The notes: a model not told the origin generated them from the sequence alone. Counted from the first letter of the stretch, positions 15,859-24,803 are shown. The stretch is DNA of 64,000 nt from an uncultured Alistipes sp. (GCA_904502285.1 CAJGEC010000003.1:1-64000), one strand, 5' to 3'. Translations and numbers: made by a program.

Positions 15859-15866
15859 CAAAGATA
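15859..15866 (-). promoter_or_regulatory. -7 element of the oxidoreductase promoter
   Basis: TATCTTTG on the minus strand matches TAnnTTTG and predicts a 5' leader of about 145 bases. Confidence 0.6.
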
Positions 15867-16148
15867 CATAATTACTCCGAAAATTCATAGTTTTTTCGCT
15901 GTTATCTTTTTAACACATCGCACTTTACAGCCACGGCATCGCCACGAGCCATTTCTAAAAAACGTCTCACCTCCTCACACGGCCTTAACTCTCCGTAGCC
16001 TCGGCCATTATCCGAGGTATATATATTATAATAAAGTATCACTCAATCCTGTTTTTCCATAACTCCCCTCAAAAAAGAACATATTTAATACCAATAAGGG
16101 ATAAATAACTTACAATTTGGGGATAAAGGGTCAAAAAAAGCCAATAAA

Positions 16149-16181
16149 TTTGTATGATTGACGTAAAATTTATTATCTTTG
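16149..16181 (+). promoter_or_regulatory. Promoter of the hydrogenase-maturase operon
   Basis: TTTG (16149-16152), 21 bases, then TATCTTTG (16174-16181); the hydrogenase ATG follows at 16210. It is likely the promoter for the hydrogenase and hydE-hydG-hydF. Confidence 0.7.
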
Positions 16182-16209
16182 CTCAATTGTAAAACCCAAC
16201 TTTTATCGT

Positions 16210-17658
16210 ATGGCAATTAAAAATAACGTAATGATTGTACGCCAGAGACTTCTTACTAAGCTCGTAAGCCTCTGGAACGAGGGACAACTCGTTGAGAAAA
16301 TCGACCGAGTACCCATTGAATTTAGTCCTCGCAACTCACAAGTACGCGGTAGATGCTGTATCCACAAGGAGCGTGCTGTGTGGAAGTACAAGTCGTTGCC
16401 TTTGCTCGGCTACGATATGACCGACGAGACCGACGAGCTTATGCCACTCTCTGACTACGCCAAGATGGCCCTCGACCGCGATCGTATCAAGGATAACATT
16501 ATGTGCGTTATCGACGAGGCTTGTTCTTCTTGCGTACGCACAAACTACGATATCACTAACCTCTGTCGCGGTTGCGTTGCTCGTGCTTGTGAGCACGCCT
16601 GCCCAAAGAACGCTATCGAGTTCGACCCAGAGACCTCTCAGGGTAAGATCAACCACAAGATCTGTATCAGCTGCGGTAAGTGCTACGCTGCGTGTCCTTA
16701 TCACGCTATCGTCTACATCCCTGTTCCTTGTGAGGAGGCTTGCCCAGTGGGTGCTATCTCTAAGGATGAGTATGGCGTAGAGCATATCGACGAGTCTAAG
16801 TGTATCTACTGCGGTAAGTGTATGAACGCTTGCCCATTCGGTGCTATCTTCGAGATCTCTCAGGTATTCGACATTCTCCAGGCTATCCGCCGTGGTGAGG
16901 AGGTTATCGCTATGGTTGCTCCATCAATCCTCTCTCAGTACAACGTACCTACTGAGCAGGTATATGGTGCTATCAAGGCTATCGGCTTCAAGGATGTTAT
17001 CGAGGTTGCTCGTGGCGCCGAGATCACTACCGAGAAGGAGACTCACGAGTTTGCAGAGAAGATGGAGGAGGGTCAGCCATTTATGACTACCTCTTGCTGT
17101 CCTTCATATATGGAGATGGCTCGCAAGCACGCCCCAGAGTTGCAGAAGTATATCTCTTCTACATACTCTCCAATGGTCTACACCGCAGACCTCGCTCGCG
17201 AGAAGTACCCTAACGCAAAGGTTGTCTTCGTAGGCCCATGTATCGCTAAGCGTAAGGAGGCTCGTCGTGAGGATCTTAAGGGTAAGGTAGACTTCATCCT
17301 TACTTATGAGGAGGTTCACGCAATCCTTGGCGGTATGAACATCGAGCTTGGCGAGGCTAACGTACACCCTGTAGAGTGCGCTTCACGTCGCTCGGCTCAC
17401 GGCTTTGCTGAGAATGGTGGTGTTACCGCAGCAGTTAAGGAGTTGGTTGATGGCAAGTTGGACTTCACAACCCTCCAGATTGCAGGTCTCAACAAGAAGA
17501 ACGTAGGTCTGTTGAAGGCATACGGTAAGACTGGTAAGGCTCCTGCTCAGTTCATCGAGGTAATGGTATGTGATGGTGGCTGTATCTCAGGCCCAAGCGT
17601 ACACACTGCCTATGGTGATGGTAAGAAGACCTTCGATGCCGAACTCAAGAAGAGATAA
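16210..17658 (+). CDS. hydA: [FeFe] hydrogenase, putative group B
   Basis: Produces (or oxidises) H2 with electrons from ferredoxin. The 482-residue product has an N-terminal Cys-rich part, a CISCGKCYAACP and CIYCGKCMNACP pair of [4Fe-4S] motifs (about residues 155-215), then the H-cluster domain. The three H-cluster motifs are TSCCPSY (about 296), GPCIAKR (about 344) and VMVCDGGCISG (about 453). Classical group A enzymes have TSCCPGW and MPCxxK; the variants here, together with the extra Cys-rich N-terminus, look like the group B (TIGR04105-type) lineage, which is little characterised. It heads an operon with all three maturases, so an active H-cluster is expected. It is divergent from pyruvate:ferredoxin oxidoreductase. 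Confidence 0.88.
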   Translation: MAIKNNVMIVRQRLLTKLVSLWNEGQLVEKIDRVPIEFSPRNSQVRGRCCIHKERAVWKYKSLPLLGYDMTDETDELMPLSDYAKMALDRDRIKDNIMCVIDEACSSCVRTNYDITNLCRGCVARACEHACPKNAIEFDPETSQGKINHKICISCGKCYAACPYHAIVYIPVPCEEACPVGAISKDEYGVEHIDESKCIYCGKCMNACPFGAIFEISQVFDILQAIRRGEEVIAMVAPSILSQYNVPTEQVYGAIKAIGFKDVIEVARGAEITTEKETHEFAEKMEEGQPFMTTSCCPSYMEMARKHAPELQKYISSTYSPMVYTADLAREKYPNAKVVFVGPCIAKRKEARREDLKGKVDFILTYEEVHAILGGMNIELGEANVHPVECASRRSAHGFAENGGVTAAVKELVDGKLDFTTLQIAGLNKKNVGLLKAYGKTGKAPAQFIEVMVCDGGCISGPSVHTAYGDGKKTFDAELKKR

Positions 17659-17660
17659 TA

Positions 17661-18713
17661 ATGAGAGAGTTGGTTGAGCAATTGGCATCTGGTCATAGGC
17701 TCGACAAGAAGAGCCTTAGCGCACTGCTTACGGCGTGTGCAACGGATAGTCACGTGCTACAACTTCTCAGAGACAATGCCGTCCGAACTGCGCGCCAGCA
17801 GTTCGGACTTGGCATTTTTATACGTGGACTAATCGAACTGTCGAGTTACTGTCGTTGCGACTGTATGTATTGTGGTCTCAGACGTAGCAACCGCACTGCC
17901 GAGCGCTACCGCCTTACGACCGAAGAGGTTATGGCGTGCTGCAAGGAGGGATACAATCTTGGCTTCCGCACCTTCGTATTGCAAGGAGGCGAAGATGGTA
18001 CCCACTCCGACGAGTGGCTCGTGGAGCTAATCTCCCATATACGCAGTCTCTATAGCGACGTAGCCATAACGCTATCTCTGGGTGAGCGTAGCGAGGAGTC
18101 CTACATAAAACTTAAACGTGCTGGTGCCAACCGCTACCTCCTTCGTCACGAGGCTGCAAACGAGGAGTTATATGCCTCGCTACACCCCTCATCACGAGGC
18201 CTTCAGCACCGCTTAGCCTGTGTCGAGGCCCTGAAACGTGCCGAGTATCAAGTGGGTATGGGTATGATGATTGGCGTTAAGGGTCAGACCATCGAGCATA
18301 TCGCCGAGGACCTTCTCCTTATCGAGAAGTATCGTCCCGAAATGGTTGGTATAGGCCCCTTCCTACCCCACCACGCCACACCTCTGGGTGGTGAGCCTGC
18401 GGGAGACCTCAACCTCACCCTTGCCGCAGTCGCCATAGCACGTCTCATTCTCCCCTCAGCACTCATCCCCGCCACCACGGCCTTGGCAACGCTCACACCA
18501 CGAGGTAGGTTGGAGGGTATCCTTTCGGGAGCAAATGTTGTTATGCCAAACCTCTCACCTTCGGATGTGAGAGCTAAATATGCTATATACGAAAATAAAG
18601 CCTCGTGGGGCAAGGAGGCGGCCGAAGGCCTTAAGGCGCTGGAGAGCGAACTACAAACCATCGGCTACCACATAGATTTCTCACGAGGAGATTTCAATAA
18701 CCTAAAACAATAG
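17661..18713 (+). CDS. hydE: [FeFe] hydrogenase maturase HydE (radical SAM)
   Basis: A radical-SAM enzyme needed to build the [2Fe] subcluster of the H-cluster, thought to act on the HydG-made Fe-Cys-CO-CN synthon. The 350-residue product has the radical-SAM cluster motif CRCDCMYC (CxxxCxxC) followed by GLRRSN, the family-typical LQGGEDGTHSDEW, LRHEAANEELY, and GVKGQTIEHIAEDL. ATG at 17661 follows the hydrogenase stop by two bases, so translation is probably coupled. The next gene is hydG. The length matches HydE (about 350). Confidence 0.95.
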   Translation: MRELVEQLASGHRLDKKSLSALLTACATDSHVLQLLRDNAVRTARQQFGLGIFIRGLIELSSYCRCDCMYCGLRRSNRTAERYRLTTEEVMACCKEGYNLGFRTFVLQGGEDGTHSDEWLVELISHIRSLYSDVAITLSLGERSEESYIKLKRAGANRYLLRHEAANEELYASLHPSSRGLQHRLACVEALKRAEYQVGMGMMIGVKGQTIEHIAEDLLLIEKYRPEMVGIGPFLPHHATPLGGEPAGDLNLTLAAVAIARLILPSALIPATTALATLTPRGRLEGILSGANVVMPNLSPSDVRAKYAIYENKASWGKEAAEGLKALESELQTIGYHIDFSRGDFNNLKQ

Positions 18714-18715
18714 TT

Positions 18716-20146
18716 ATGAGCAACATAGAATATAACGTAAAGTCGGAGCATGCTTCGGAGTTCATCCACGACGGCGAGATTCGTGCTACGTTGGAGTACG
18801 CCAAGGAGCATCGCAACGATAGAGCTCTCATCGAGGAGATTCTGAAGAAGGCCGAGGAGGGCAACGGCATCTCGCACCGCGAGGCTGCCGTACTCATCGA
18901 GGTCGAGGATAAGGAGTACGAGGCACGTATGTACGAAATAGCACGTCGCCTCAAGGAGCGCATCTACGGCAACCGTATCGTGATGTTCGCCCCTCTCTAC
19001 CTCTCGAACCACTGTGTCAATGGCTGTGTCTACTGCCCCTACCACGCTAAGAACAAGACCATCCCTCGTCGCAAGCTTACCCAGGAGGAGATTCGTCGCG
19101 AGGTTATCGCCTTGCAGGATATGGGCCACAAGCGTTTGGCATTGGAGACGGGTGAGCATCCTAAGTTAAGCCCTATAGAGTATGTATTGGAGTCTATCGA
19201 CACCATCTACTCGATCCACCACAAGAACGGCGCTATACGTCGTGTAAATGTGAATATCGCCGCTACGACGGTGGAGAACTACACACGTCTCAAGGATGCT
19301 GGTATCGGCACATATATCCTCTTCGAGGAGACCTACGACCGTGAGGCCTACGAGCGTCTACACCCTACGGGTCCTAAGAGCGATTGGGCATACCATACCG
19401 AGGCGATGGATCGCGCTATGATGGGAGGTATCGACGATGTAGGTATCGGTGCGCTCTTCGGCTTGTCGAACTATCGCTACGACGTAGTCGGTATCCTTAT
19501 GCATGCTGAGCATCTTGAGGCCCGCTTTGGCGTAGGCCCTCACACCATCAGCGTACCACGTATTCGTCCTGCCGACGACATCGACCCTAAGGACTTCCCC
19601 GATGCTGTTACCGACGAGGTATTCCGTCGTATCGTCGCAGTACTCCGTCTGGCTGTGCCATATACAGGTATGATTGTCTCTACCCGCGAGTCTAAGCGTT
19701 CACGCGAACTCGTCCTCGACGTTGGTGTTTCACAGCTTAGCGGTGGCTCGAAGACAAGTGTAGGTGGCTATGCCGAGTGTATTGAGGATGCCGAGGAGTC
19801 GGCACAGTTCGACATCTCGGATAACCGCACCCTCGACGAGATTGTGGGTTGGCTCTTAGACCTGAACTACATCCCAAGTTTCTGCACCGCTTGCTACCGC
19901 GAGGGCCGCACGGGCGACAGATTTATGTCGTTGGCAAAGCGCGGTATGATTGGCAACTGCTGTGCCCCTAATGCCTTGATGACCTTGGCCGAGTACCTCG
20001 AAGATTATGCCTCGCCTGGTGTAAAGGTTGCTGGTGCTCAGATGATTGACCGACTCACACGCATCATCCCTTCGGAGAAGGTGCGTCGCATCACCGAGGA
20101 TAACCTCAGGGCTATTGCCGAGGGTAAACGCGATTTCCGTTTCTAA
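18716..20146 (+). CDS. hydG: [FeFe] hydrogenase maturase HydG (tyrosine lyase)
   Basis: Cleaves tyrosine to CO, CN- and p-cresol and delivers an Fe(CO)2(CN) unit for the H-cluster. The 476-residue product carries CVNGCVYCPYH (CxxxCxxC cluster), the substrate-region motif ETGEHP, and the C-terminal auxiliary-cluster region CTACYREGRTGDRFM followed by GNCCAPNAL, as in known HydG. Spacing to hydE (two bases) and hydF (12 bases) indicates one operon. It is similar to ThiH but distinguished by the C-terminal CxxC and the neighbours. Confidence 0.96.
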   Translation: MSNIEYNVKSEHASEFIHDGEIRATLEYAKEHRNDRALIEEILKKAEEGNGISHREAAVLIEVEDKEYEARMYEIARRLKERIYGNRIVMFAPLYLSNHCVNGCVYCPYHAKNKTIPRRKLTQEEIRREVIALQDMGHKRLALETGEHPKLSPIEYVLESIDTIYSIHHKNGAIRRVNVNIAATTVENYTRLKDAGIGTYILFEETYDREAYERLHPTGPKSDWAYHTEAMDRAMMGGIDDVGIGALFGLSNYRYDVVGILMHAEHLEARFGVGPHTISVPRIRPADDIDPKDFPDAVTDEVFRRIVAVLRLAVPYTGMIVSTRESKRSRELVLDVGVSQLSGGSKTSVGGYAECIEDAEESAQFDISDNRTLDEIVGWLLDLNYIPSFCTACYREGRTGDRFMSLAKRGMIGNCCAPNALMTLAEYLEDYASPGVKVAGAQMIDRLTRIIPSEKVRRITEDNLRAIAEGKRDFRF

Positions 20147-20158
20147 CACCACCCTACT

Positions 20159-21340
20159 ATGCAAAGTACACCAAGTTCCGAGCGAGTACATATATCCATC
20201 TTTGGTCGCTGCAACGCCGGTAAGTCTACGCTCGTAAACCGACTTACGGGACAGGATGTTGCCATCGTGTCGCCCATTGCTGGCACTACGACAGACCCCG
20301 TGCAGAAGCCTATGGAGATAAATGGGCTTGGCGCAGCGATAATTATCGATACCCCAGGTCTCGACGACAACACCCTCCTCGGAGGCGAGCGTGTGGCACG
20401 TAGTAACAAGGTGCTCGATAGGACAGACATAGCCGTAATCCTCCTCAGCGAGGGGGACTACACCAGCGAGTTACGCCTAATGGAGGAGTGTCGCGTAAGG
20501 GAGATTCCCGTAGTCGTGGCACTCTCACATAGCGACAGCATCGCAGACCTTGACGGAGCACTGAAACATGCAGAAGAGGCCGTTGGCCAGAGCGTAATAG
20601 CCATCAGCGCGCTCACAGGTGAGGGCGTGGAGGAGCTAACTAAGGCTATCGTGGCTATTCGTCCTGCCGAGGAGCGATACATCACCGAGGGTTTCTGCAA
20701 GGCTGGCGACAGGGTGCTGTTGGTTATGCCACAGGATAAGTCTGCCCCTAAGGGTCGTCTTATACAGCCACAGGTGCAGACCATCCGCGAACTACTTGAC
20801 AGAGGGTGTATTCCTATCTGCTGTACCCCCGACCGTATGGCCGAGGCTTTGGCAGCATTGGCAACTCCTCCAGAGTTGATAATCACCGATTCGCAGGCCT
20901 TCAACGAGGTATATAGTCTCAAGCCAGAGGCCTCAACACTCACCTCCTTTTCGATACTCTTTGCCCGCTACAAGGGCGATATACGCCTCTTCACCGAGGG
21001 TGTCAAGGCCCTTAAGCGACTATCGCCAACATCTCGCATACTCATTGCCGAGGCGTGTACGCATACGCCTCAAAATGAGGATATTGGCCGCGTAAAGTTA
21101 CCACGCCTGTTGCGCAAGAAGTTTGGCGAGAGTCTTAATATCGACATCGTGGGAGGTGCCGACTACCCCGAAGACCTTACGCCATACGATATGGTGATTC
21201 ACTGCGGAGCCTGTATGTTTAATCGCAAACATGTACTTAGCCGTATAGAACGAGCACGTAAGCAGGGCGTAGCAATAACCAACTATGGCGTCATCCTCGC
21301 AGCACTCACAGGCATCCTTGAGCGTGTAAAGACCGAATAG
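20159..21340 (+). CDS. hydF: [FeFe] hydrogenase maturase HydF (GTPase scaffold)
   Basis: Scaffold GTPase on which the diiron subcluster is assembled before transfer to the hydrogenase. The 393-residue product has an N-terminal Era-like G domain (GRCNAGKST near residues 16-24, DTPG near 63). A dimerisation middle domain and a C-terminal cluster-binding region follow, with EACTHT and HCGACMFNRK, whose Cys/His ligands bind the [4Fe-4S] cluster. It is the last gene of the hydrogenase operon; hpt follows with its own apparent promoter. Confidence 0.95.
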   Translation: MQSTPSSERVHISIFGRCNAGKSTLVNRLTGQDVAIVSPIAGTTTDPVQKPMEINGLGAAIIIDTPGLDDNTLLGGERVARSNKVLDRTDIAVILLSEGDYTSELRLMEECRVREIPVVVALSHSDSIADLDGALKHAEEAVGQSVIAISALTGEGVEELTKAIVAIRPAEERYITEGFCKAGDRVLLVMPQDKSAPKGRLIQPQVQTIRELLDRGCIPICCTPDRMAEALAALATPPELIITDSQAFNEVYSLKPEASTLTSFSILFARYKGDIRLFTEGVKALKRLSPTSRILIAEACTHTPQNEDIGRVKLPRLLRKKFGESLNIDIVGGADYPEDLTPYDMVIHCGACMFNRKHVLSRIERARKQGVAITNYGVILAALTGILERVKTE

Positions 21341-21365
21341 TGTTCGGAAATCAAAAAAAATTGTG

Positions 21366-21373
21366 TACCTTTG
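21366..21373 (+). promoter_or_regulatory. -7 element of the hpt promoter
   Basis: TACCTTTG, an exact TAnnTTTG, lies just after the hydF stop and 17 bases before the hpt ATG at 21391. It separates hpt-queE-divIC from the hydrogenase operon. Confidence 0.6.
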
Positions 21374-21390
21374 GACAAAATATATCGACT

Positions 21391-21930
21391 ATGGAAAAGA
21401 TAAAATTGTTAGACCGCAAGTTTAAAGTGATGATTCCTGCCGAGGAGATCGACAGAGCCGTAACACGTGTGGCAGAGCAACTCAACGAGCGCTACGCTGG
21501 AAAGACCCCCATCTTCTTGGGCGTACTCAGCGGAGCCTTCCTCTTTTTGAGTGACCTTGTGCGCAAGACAACTTTCGACTCGCGCTTGGCATTTATCAAG
21601 ATATCGTCATACGAGGGTACCCAGTCTACGGGTAACATCAAGCAGCACCTCGGCATCGACTTCGACATCGAGGGCAAGGATATCATCATCATCGAGGATA
21701 TTGTTGAGACGGGCCATAGTATGAACTACTTGCTCGACTACCTGAACTCGCGCCACCCAGCAAGTATCTCTATCTGTACACTCTTCTTCAAGCCAGATAA
21801 GTTCCTCTACGAGTACAAGATCGACTATGTGGCTATGCCCATTGGCAATGAGTTTATCGTAGGCTATGGTCTCGACTATAATCAGGTAGGACGCAACCTT
21901 AAGGATATTTACGTTTTAGATGAAGATTAA
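21391..21930 (+). CDS. hpt: Hypoxanthine phosphoribosyltransferase
   Basis: Purine salvage: hypoxanthine or guanine plus PRPP gives IMP or GMP. The 179-residue product from ATG 21391 has the PRPP-binding motif IIIIEDIVETGHSM (about residues 91-104), the GVLSGAFLFLSDL loop, and the C-terminal GYGLDYNQVGRNL typical of HPRT. The upstream in-frame ATG at 21340 is rejected because the promoter lies at 21366-21373. The end overlaps the queE start by 11 bases, so the two are translationally coupled. Confidence 0.95.
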   Translation: MEKIKLLDRKFKVMIPAEEIDRAVTRVAEQLNERYAGKTPIFLGVLSGAFLFLSDLVRKTTFDSRLAFIKISSYEGTQSTGNIKQHLGIDFDIEGKDIIIIEDIVETGHSMNYLLDYLNSRHPASISICTLFFKPDKFLYEYKIDYVAMPIGNEFIVGYGLDYNQVGRNLKDIYVLDED

Positions 21931-22555
21931 TCCCGACTTAGAACTCCTTGAGGGTGGCAAGAAGCTACCCCTCGTGGAGGATTTTTATACCATACAGGGT
22001 GAGGGTTTCCACTCAGGAAAGCCAGCCTACTTCATACGCCTCGGAGGCTGTGATGTAGGTTGTCGCTGGTGCGATGCTAAGTACACGTGGAACCCAAAGT
22101 TATTCCCACCAACCCCCATCGAGACTATTGTTGAGAGAGCATCAAGTTGCTCGGCGCAGGCAATAGTCATCACGGGAGGAGAGCCTCTACTCTACCCCTT
22201 GGAGGAGCTTACTCGCGAGTTACACGCCCGTGGCCTTGAGATATTTATCGAGACCTCGGGAACAAACCCTATACGCGGTGAGTTCGACTGGATATGCCTC
22301 TCGCCCAAACGCCAGATGCCCCCATTGGAGGAGGCACTACTCAGGGCCGACGAGTTGAAGGTCATCATCCAGACTAAGGAGGACTTAGAGTGGGCCGTGG
22401 AGTGTAGCAAGAGGGTGCGTCGCAAGTGTCTACTCTATGTTCAGCCAGAGTGGAGTGTCTACGAAAGCATCATCCCCGAACTCGTCGAGTGGGTGAAGGA
22501 GAATCCCGTATGGAACATCTCGATACAGACCCATAAGTTTATGCATATTCCGTAG
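21920..22555 (+). CDS. queE: 7-carboxy-7-deazaguanine synthase
   Basis: A radical-SAM enzyme of preQ0/queuosine biosynthesis that converts 6-carboxytetrahydropterin to 7-carboxy-7-deazaguanine. The 211-residue product has FYTIQGEGFHSGKPAYFIRL, the cluster motif CDVGCRWC followed by DAKYTW, the ITGGEPLLYP motif and the late CLSPKRQMPP, all QueE-typical. It overlaps hpt by 11 bases and is followed six bases later by the DivIC-like gene. The later pathway enzyme queA is at 5168-6385; queC, queD and queF are not in the window. Confidence 0.95.
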   Translation: MKINPDLELLEGGKKLPLVEDFYTIQGEGFHSGKPAYFIRLGGCDVGCRWCDAKYTWNPKLFPPTPIETIVERASSCSAQAIVITGGEPLLYPLEELTRELHARGLEIFIETSGTNPIRGEFDWICLSPKRQMPPLEEALLRADELKVIIQTKEDLEWAVECSKRVRRKCLLYVQPEWSVYESIIPELVEWVKENPVWNISIQTHKFMHIP

Positions 22556-22561
22556 TGCAGT

Positions 22562-22855
22562 ATGGCAAAGGTGGCTAAAGAGCAGAGATTCATCAACGTC
22601 TTTTGGGTGGTGCTGACCGTGGTCATCGCCATCTGCACCCTCGTTGTGTCGATACGTACCATAGGCGATATGATACGTACACATCACGACCGCAAGGTGG
22701 TGGAGCGCAGAATTGATATCCTTGAAAAGAAGATCTCCGACGACAGCATCTTCATACACAAGATAACCACCTCGCCAGAGTTTATGGAGCGCTTCGCCCG
22801 CGAGACCTACAATATGCAACGGGCCGGCGAGACGGTATATATCCTAAAGGAGTAA
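22562..22855 (+). CDS. Septum formation initiator, DivIC/FtsB family
   Basis: A small bitopic cell-division protein expected to form a coiled-coil complex with FtsL and FtsQ at the septum. The 97-residue product has a short cytoplasmic start, one transmembrane helix (about residues 14-34, VVLTVVIAICTLVVSI), a heptad-rich periplasmic stretch (DRKVVERRIDILEKKI), and the family-like end ARETYNMQRAGETVYIL, matching the FtsB/DivIC pattern of a helix before a YxMxxxGE-type motif. It follows queE with a six-base gap. Its likely partner ftsL is at 61067 in this window. Confidence 0.85.
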   Translation: MAKVAKEQRFINVFWVVLTVVIAICTLVVSIRTIGDMIRTHHDRKVVERRIDILEKKISDDSIFIHKITTSPEFMERFARETYNMQRAGETVYILKE

Positions 22856-22876
22856 AATTTTATCGCACCAAACAAT

Positions 22877-22903
22877 ATAACGCTCTTCGGGGCGTTATTT
22901 TTG
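22877..22903 (+). terminator. Terminator of the hpt-queE-divIC unit
   Basis: ATAACGCTC, loop TTCG, GGGCGTTAT, then TTTTTG. It is a compact hairpin with a tetraloop, 22 bases after the divIC-like stop. Confidence 0.88.
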
Positions 22904-22984
22904 TGTAATTAACTGATTGTTTAACTAAAACTGAAAGCCTATAGATAAGACCTCGACTCATAATTTAACCAAGTGAGAACTATT

Positions 22985-24475
22985 ATGAAACGAAATCTTT
23001 TTCTTTTTATTGGCACTGTCGCAATTGCGGCAATGACCAGTGTGGCTACGATTTACATCACATCTAACAATCAGACGGAGGGCGCCCCAGCTATCACCAC
23101 GCTCTTCGATAAGCAGGAGTCATCCTTCAGGGAGAACCCCGTGGTAGATACCCATTTCGCCTCCTCGGTGGTCAATCGCGAATACCCCGACCTCACCTAC
23201 GCTGCGGAGAATGCCGTGAAGGCCGTAGTGAATATCGAGGCTACTATCTCTGTAAGCAGTCAGAGCCAAGCCATAGACCCCTTCTTTGAGTTCTTTGGCT
23301 ACCCTCAGGGCTTTGGTCGTGGAGGCCAGCGCGAGGCTCGTGCAGGAGGCTCAGGCGTAATAATCTCGGAGGATGGATATGTCGTAACGAACAACCACGT
23401 TGTGGAGAATGCCTCGAAACTGCGAGTAAAGCTCCACGATGGCCGTGCCTTCGATGCCAAGATTATCGGTAGCGACCCCTCGACAGATGTCGCCCTGATA
23501 AAGATCGAGGCCGAGGCACTCCCCACCCTACCCTTCGGCTCGTCGGACGACCTTCGCTTAGGCGAGTGGGTCTTGGCTATCGGCTACCCTATGGATTTGC
23601 AGTCTACCATCACCGCAGGTATCGTGTCGGCTAAGGCGCGTAGCCTCGGCGCTATCGAGCAACAGGGCATCGAGTCGTTCATACAGACCGACGCCGCGGT
23701 AAACCCTGGCAACTCAGGCGGTGCGTTGGTGAATGCTCGTGGTGAGCTTGTGGGCATCAACACCATCATCAAAACCTCTACGGGTAGCTATGTAGGCTAC
23801 TCCTTCGCTGTCCCTGAGACCATCGTTCGCAAGGTTGTCGTGGACCTCAAGGAGTCGGGCATCGTACAGCGTGCCGTGCTGGGCATATCGTTCAGGGCTA
23901 TCGACCAGCAGTTTATCGACGAGGCTGGCGAGATGACCAACATCTCGGAGGTTGGAGGTATATACGTAGCCTCTGTGTCTGAGGGCGGTGCAGCCTCTGA
24001 GGCAGGCATCCGCAAGGGCGACATCATCCTCTCGGTGGACGGCGTCAAGGTTAAGGACTCGGCAATCTTCCTTGAGCAGATAGGCAAGCGTCGCCCAGGC
24101 GATAAGGTAACCCTCGGTCTGCGTCGCGGGGATAAGGAGCTGGAGGTTGTTGCCACACTCCAAAATAGGAGTGGCCAGACGAGCCTCCTAAGCAAGGATA
24201 GCGTCGATGCTGTCAAGGTGCTTGGCGCAAAACTCAAGGATGCCCCACAGAGCCTCTGCCAGGAACTCGACATCAAGGGTGGTGTGCAGGTTGCTTCGGT
24301 CAATGGTGGCGGACTCTTGGAGCGCTGCCGAGTGAAGCAGGGCTACGTCATCACCCACATCAACGACCGCCCCGTCTACTCGCTCAGCGACCTTGAGCGC
24401 ATTACCGAGCGCATACATAGCATCGATGGCATCTACCCTAACGGCCGTGCCTCAAGTTATACCATAATGGAGTAA
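22985..24475 (+). CDS. htrA: HtrA/DegP-family periplasmic serine protease
   Basis: Envelope protein quality control. ATG at 22985 (MKRNLFLFIGTVAIAAMTS) gives a signal anchor; the in-frame ATG at 22973 only adds three residues. The 496-residue product has the trypsin-like triad His138 (VVTNNHVVE), Asp168 (DPSTDVALIK) and Ser244 (NPGNSGGALVN). An N-terminal Q-linker loop (FFGYPQGFGRGGQ) and two PDZ domains follow (about 295-380 with GIYVASVSEGGAASEAGI, and 400-490 with GVQVASVNGGGLLERCRV). The length is usual for Do-type proteases. It is monocistronic, between terminators at 22877 and 24501. Confidence 0.95.
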   Translation: MKRNLFLFIGTVAIAAMTSVATIYITSNNQTEGAPAITTLFDKQESSFRENPVVDTHFASSVVNREYPDLTYAAENAVKAVVNIEATISVSSQSQAIDPFFEFFGYPQGFGRGGQREARAGGSGVIISEDGYVVTNNHVVENASKLRVKLHDGRAFDAKIIGSDPSTDVALIKIEAEALPTLPFGSSDDLRLGEWVLAIGYPMDLQSTITAGIVSAKARSLGAIEQQGIESFIQTDAAVNPGNSGGALVNARGELVGINTIIKTSTGSYVGYSFAVPETIVRKVVVDLKESGIVQRAVLGISFRAIDQQFIDEAGEMTNISEVGGIYVASVSEGGAASEAGIRKGDIILSVDGVKVKDSAIFLEQIGKRRPGDKVTLGLRRGDKELEVVATLQNRSGQTSLLSKDSVDAVKVLGAKLKDAPQSLCQELDIKGGVQVASVNGGGLLERCRVKQGYVITHINDRPVYSLSDLERITERIHSIDGIYPNGRASSYTIME

Positions 24476-24500
24476 CTCCACTCCACTCAATCCCACTACT

Positions 24501-24541
24501 ACGGGGTGTGTTCAACGACAAGTTGAGCGCACCCCGTTTGT
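24501..24541 (+). terminator. Terminator of htrA
   Basis: ACGGGGTGTGTTCAAC (24501-24516) pairs with GTTGAGCGCACCCCGT (24522-24537) over a short loop, with two non-Watson-Crick positions, and is followed by TTGTTTG. Confidence 0.85.
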
Positions 24542-24662
24542 TTGATAATACGAATGCTATACTTTCTATAGGCTTTGTGGGGGCTCAGGAGTGCGGAAAG
24601 GGGGCGTTTTTAGGGGTAAAATGAGATTTTTTGCACTTTTTTCGATTTTTTTTGCAAAAAGT

Positions 24663-24693
24663 TTTGGTGGATAAAAAATTTGTAGTATATTTG
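24663..24693 (+). promoter_or_regulatory. Promoter of tRNA-Glu
   Basis: TTTG (24663-24666), exactly 19 bases, then TATATTTG (24686-24693): an ideal consensus promoter about 39 bases before the tRNA. Confidence 0.82.
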
Positions 24694-24731
24694 CAGTGTC
24701 AAAAGGAAACAACCCGATGACAACACAACTT

Positions 24732-24803
24732 GGTCGATTCATCTAAGGGCTAGGATACCTGCCTCTCACGCAGGACATAGGGGTTCGAATCCCCTATCGA
24801 CTA
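24732..24803 (+). tRNA. tRNA-Glu (anticodon CTC)
   Basis: The cloverleaf folds: acceptor GGTCGAT with ATCGACT, D arm ATCT/GGAT, anticodon stem CCTGC/GCAGG around the loop CTCTCAC (anticodon CTC, reads GAG), and T arm AGGGG-TTCGAAT-CCCCT. Discriminator A; no CCA is encoded. It is a single-gene transcript with its own promoter and a hairpin terminator at 24819-24845. GAG is heavily used in the neighbouring genes, consistent with a dedicated CTC tRNA. Confidence 0.96.

Larger units (their letters stand above)
15710..16209. other. Divergent control region, oxidoreductase / hydrogenase
   Basis: No gene is present in these 500 bases. They hold the minus-strand -7 element at 15859-15866 with a long leader towards 15709, and the plus-strand promoter at 16149-16181 for the hydrogenase. 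The leader can form CGAAAAC/GTTTTCG (around 15760-15780) and contains the palindrome TGCTTAAGCA. A further hairpin CCTCGG/CCGAGG (15999-16004 with 16012-16017) lies between the promoters. I see no clear Rex-type or other named operator. Confidence 0.6.
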
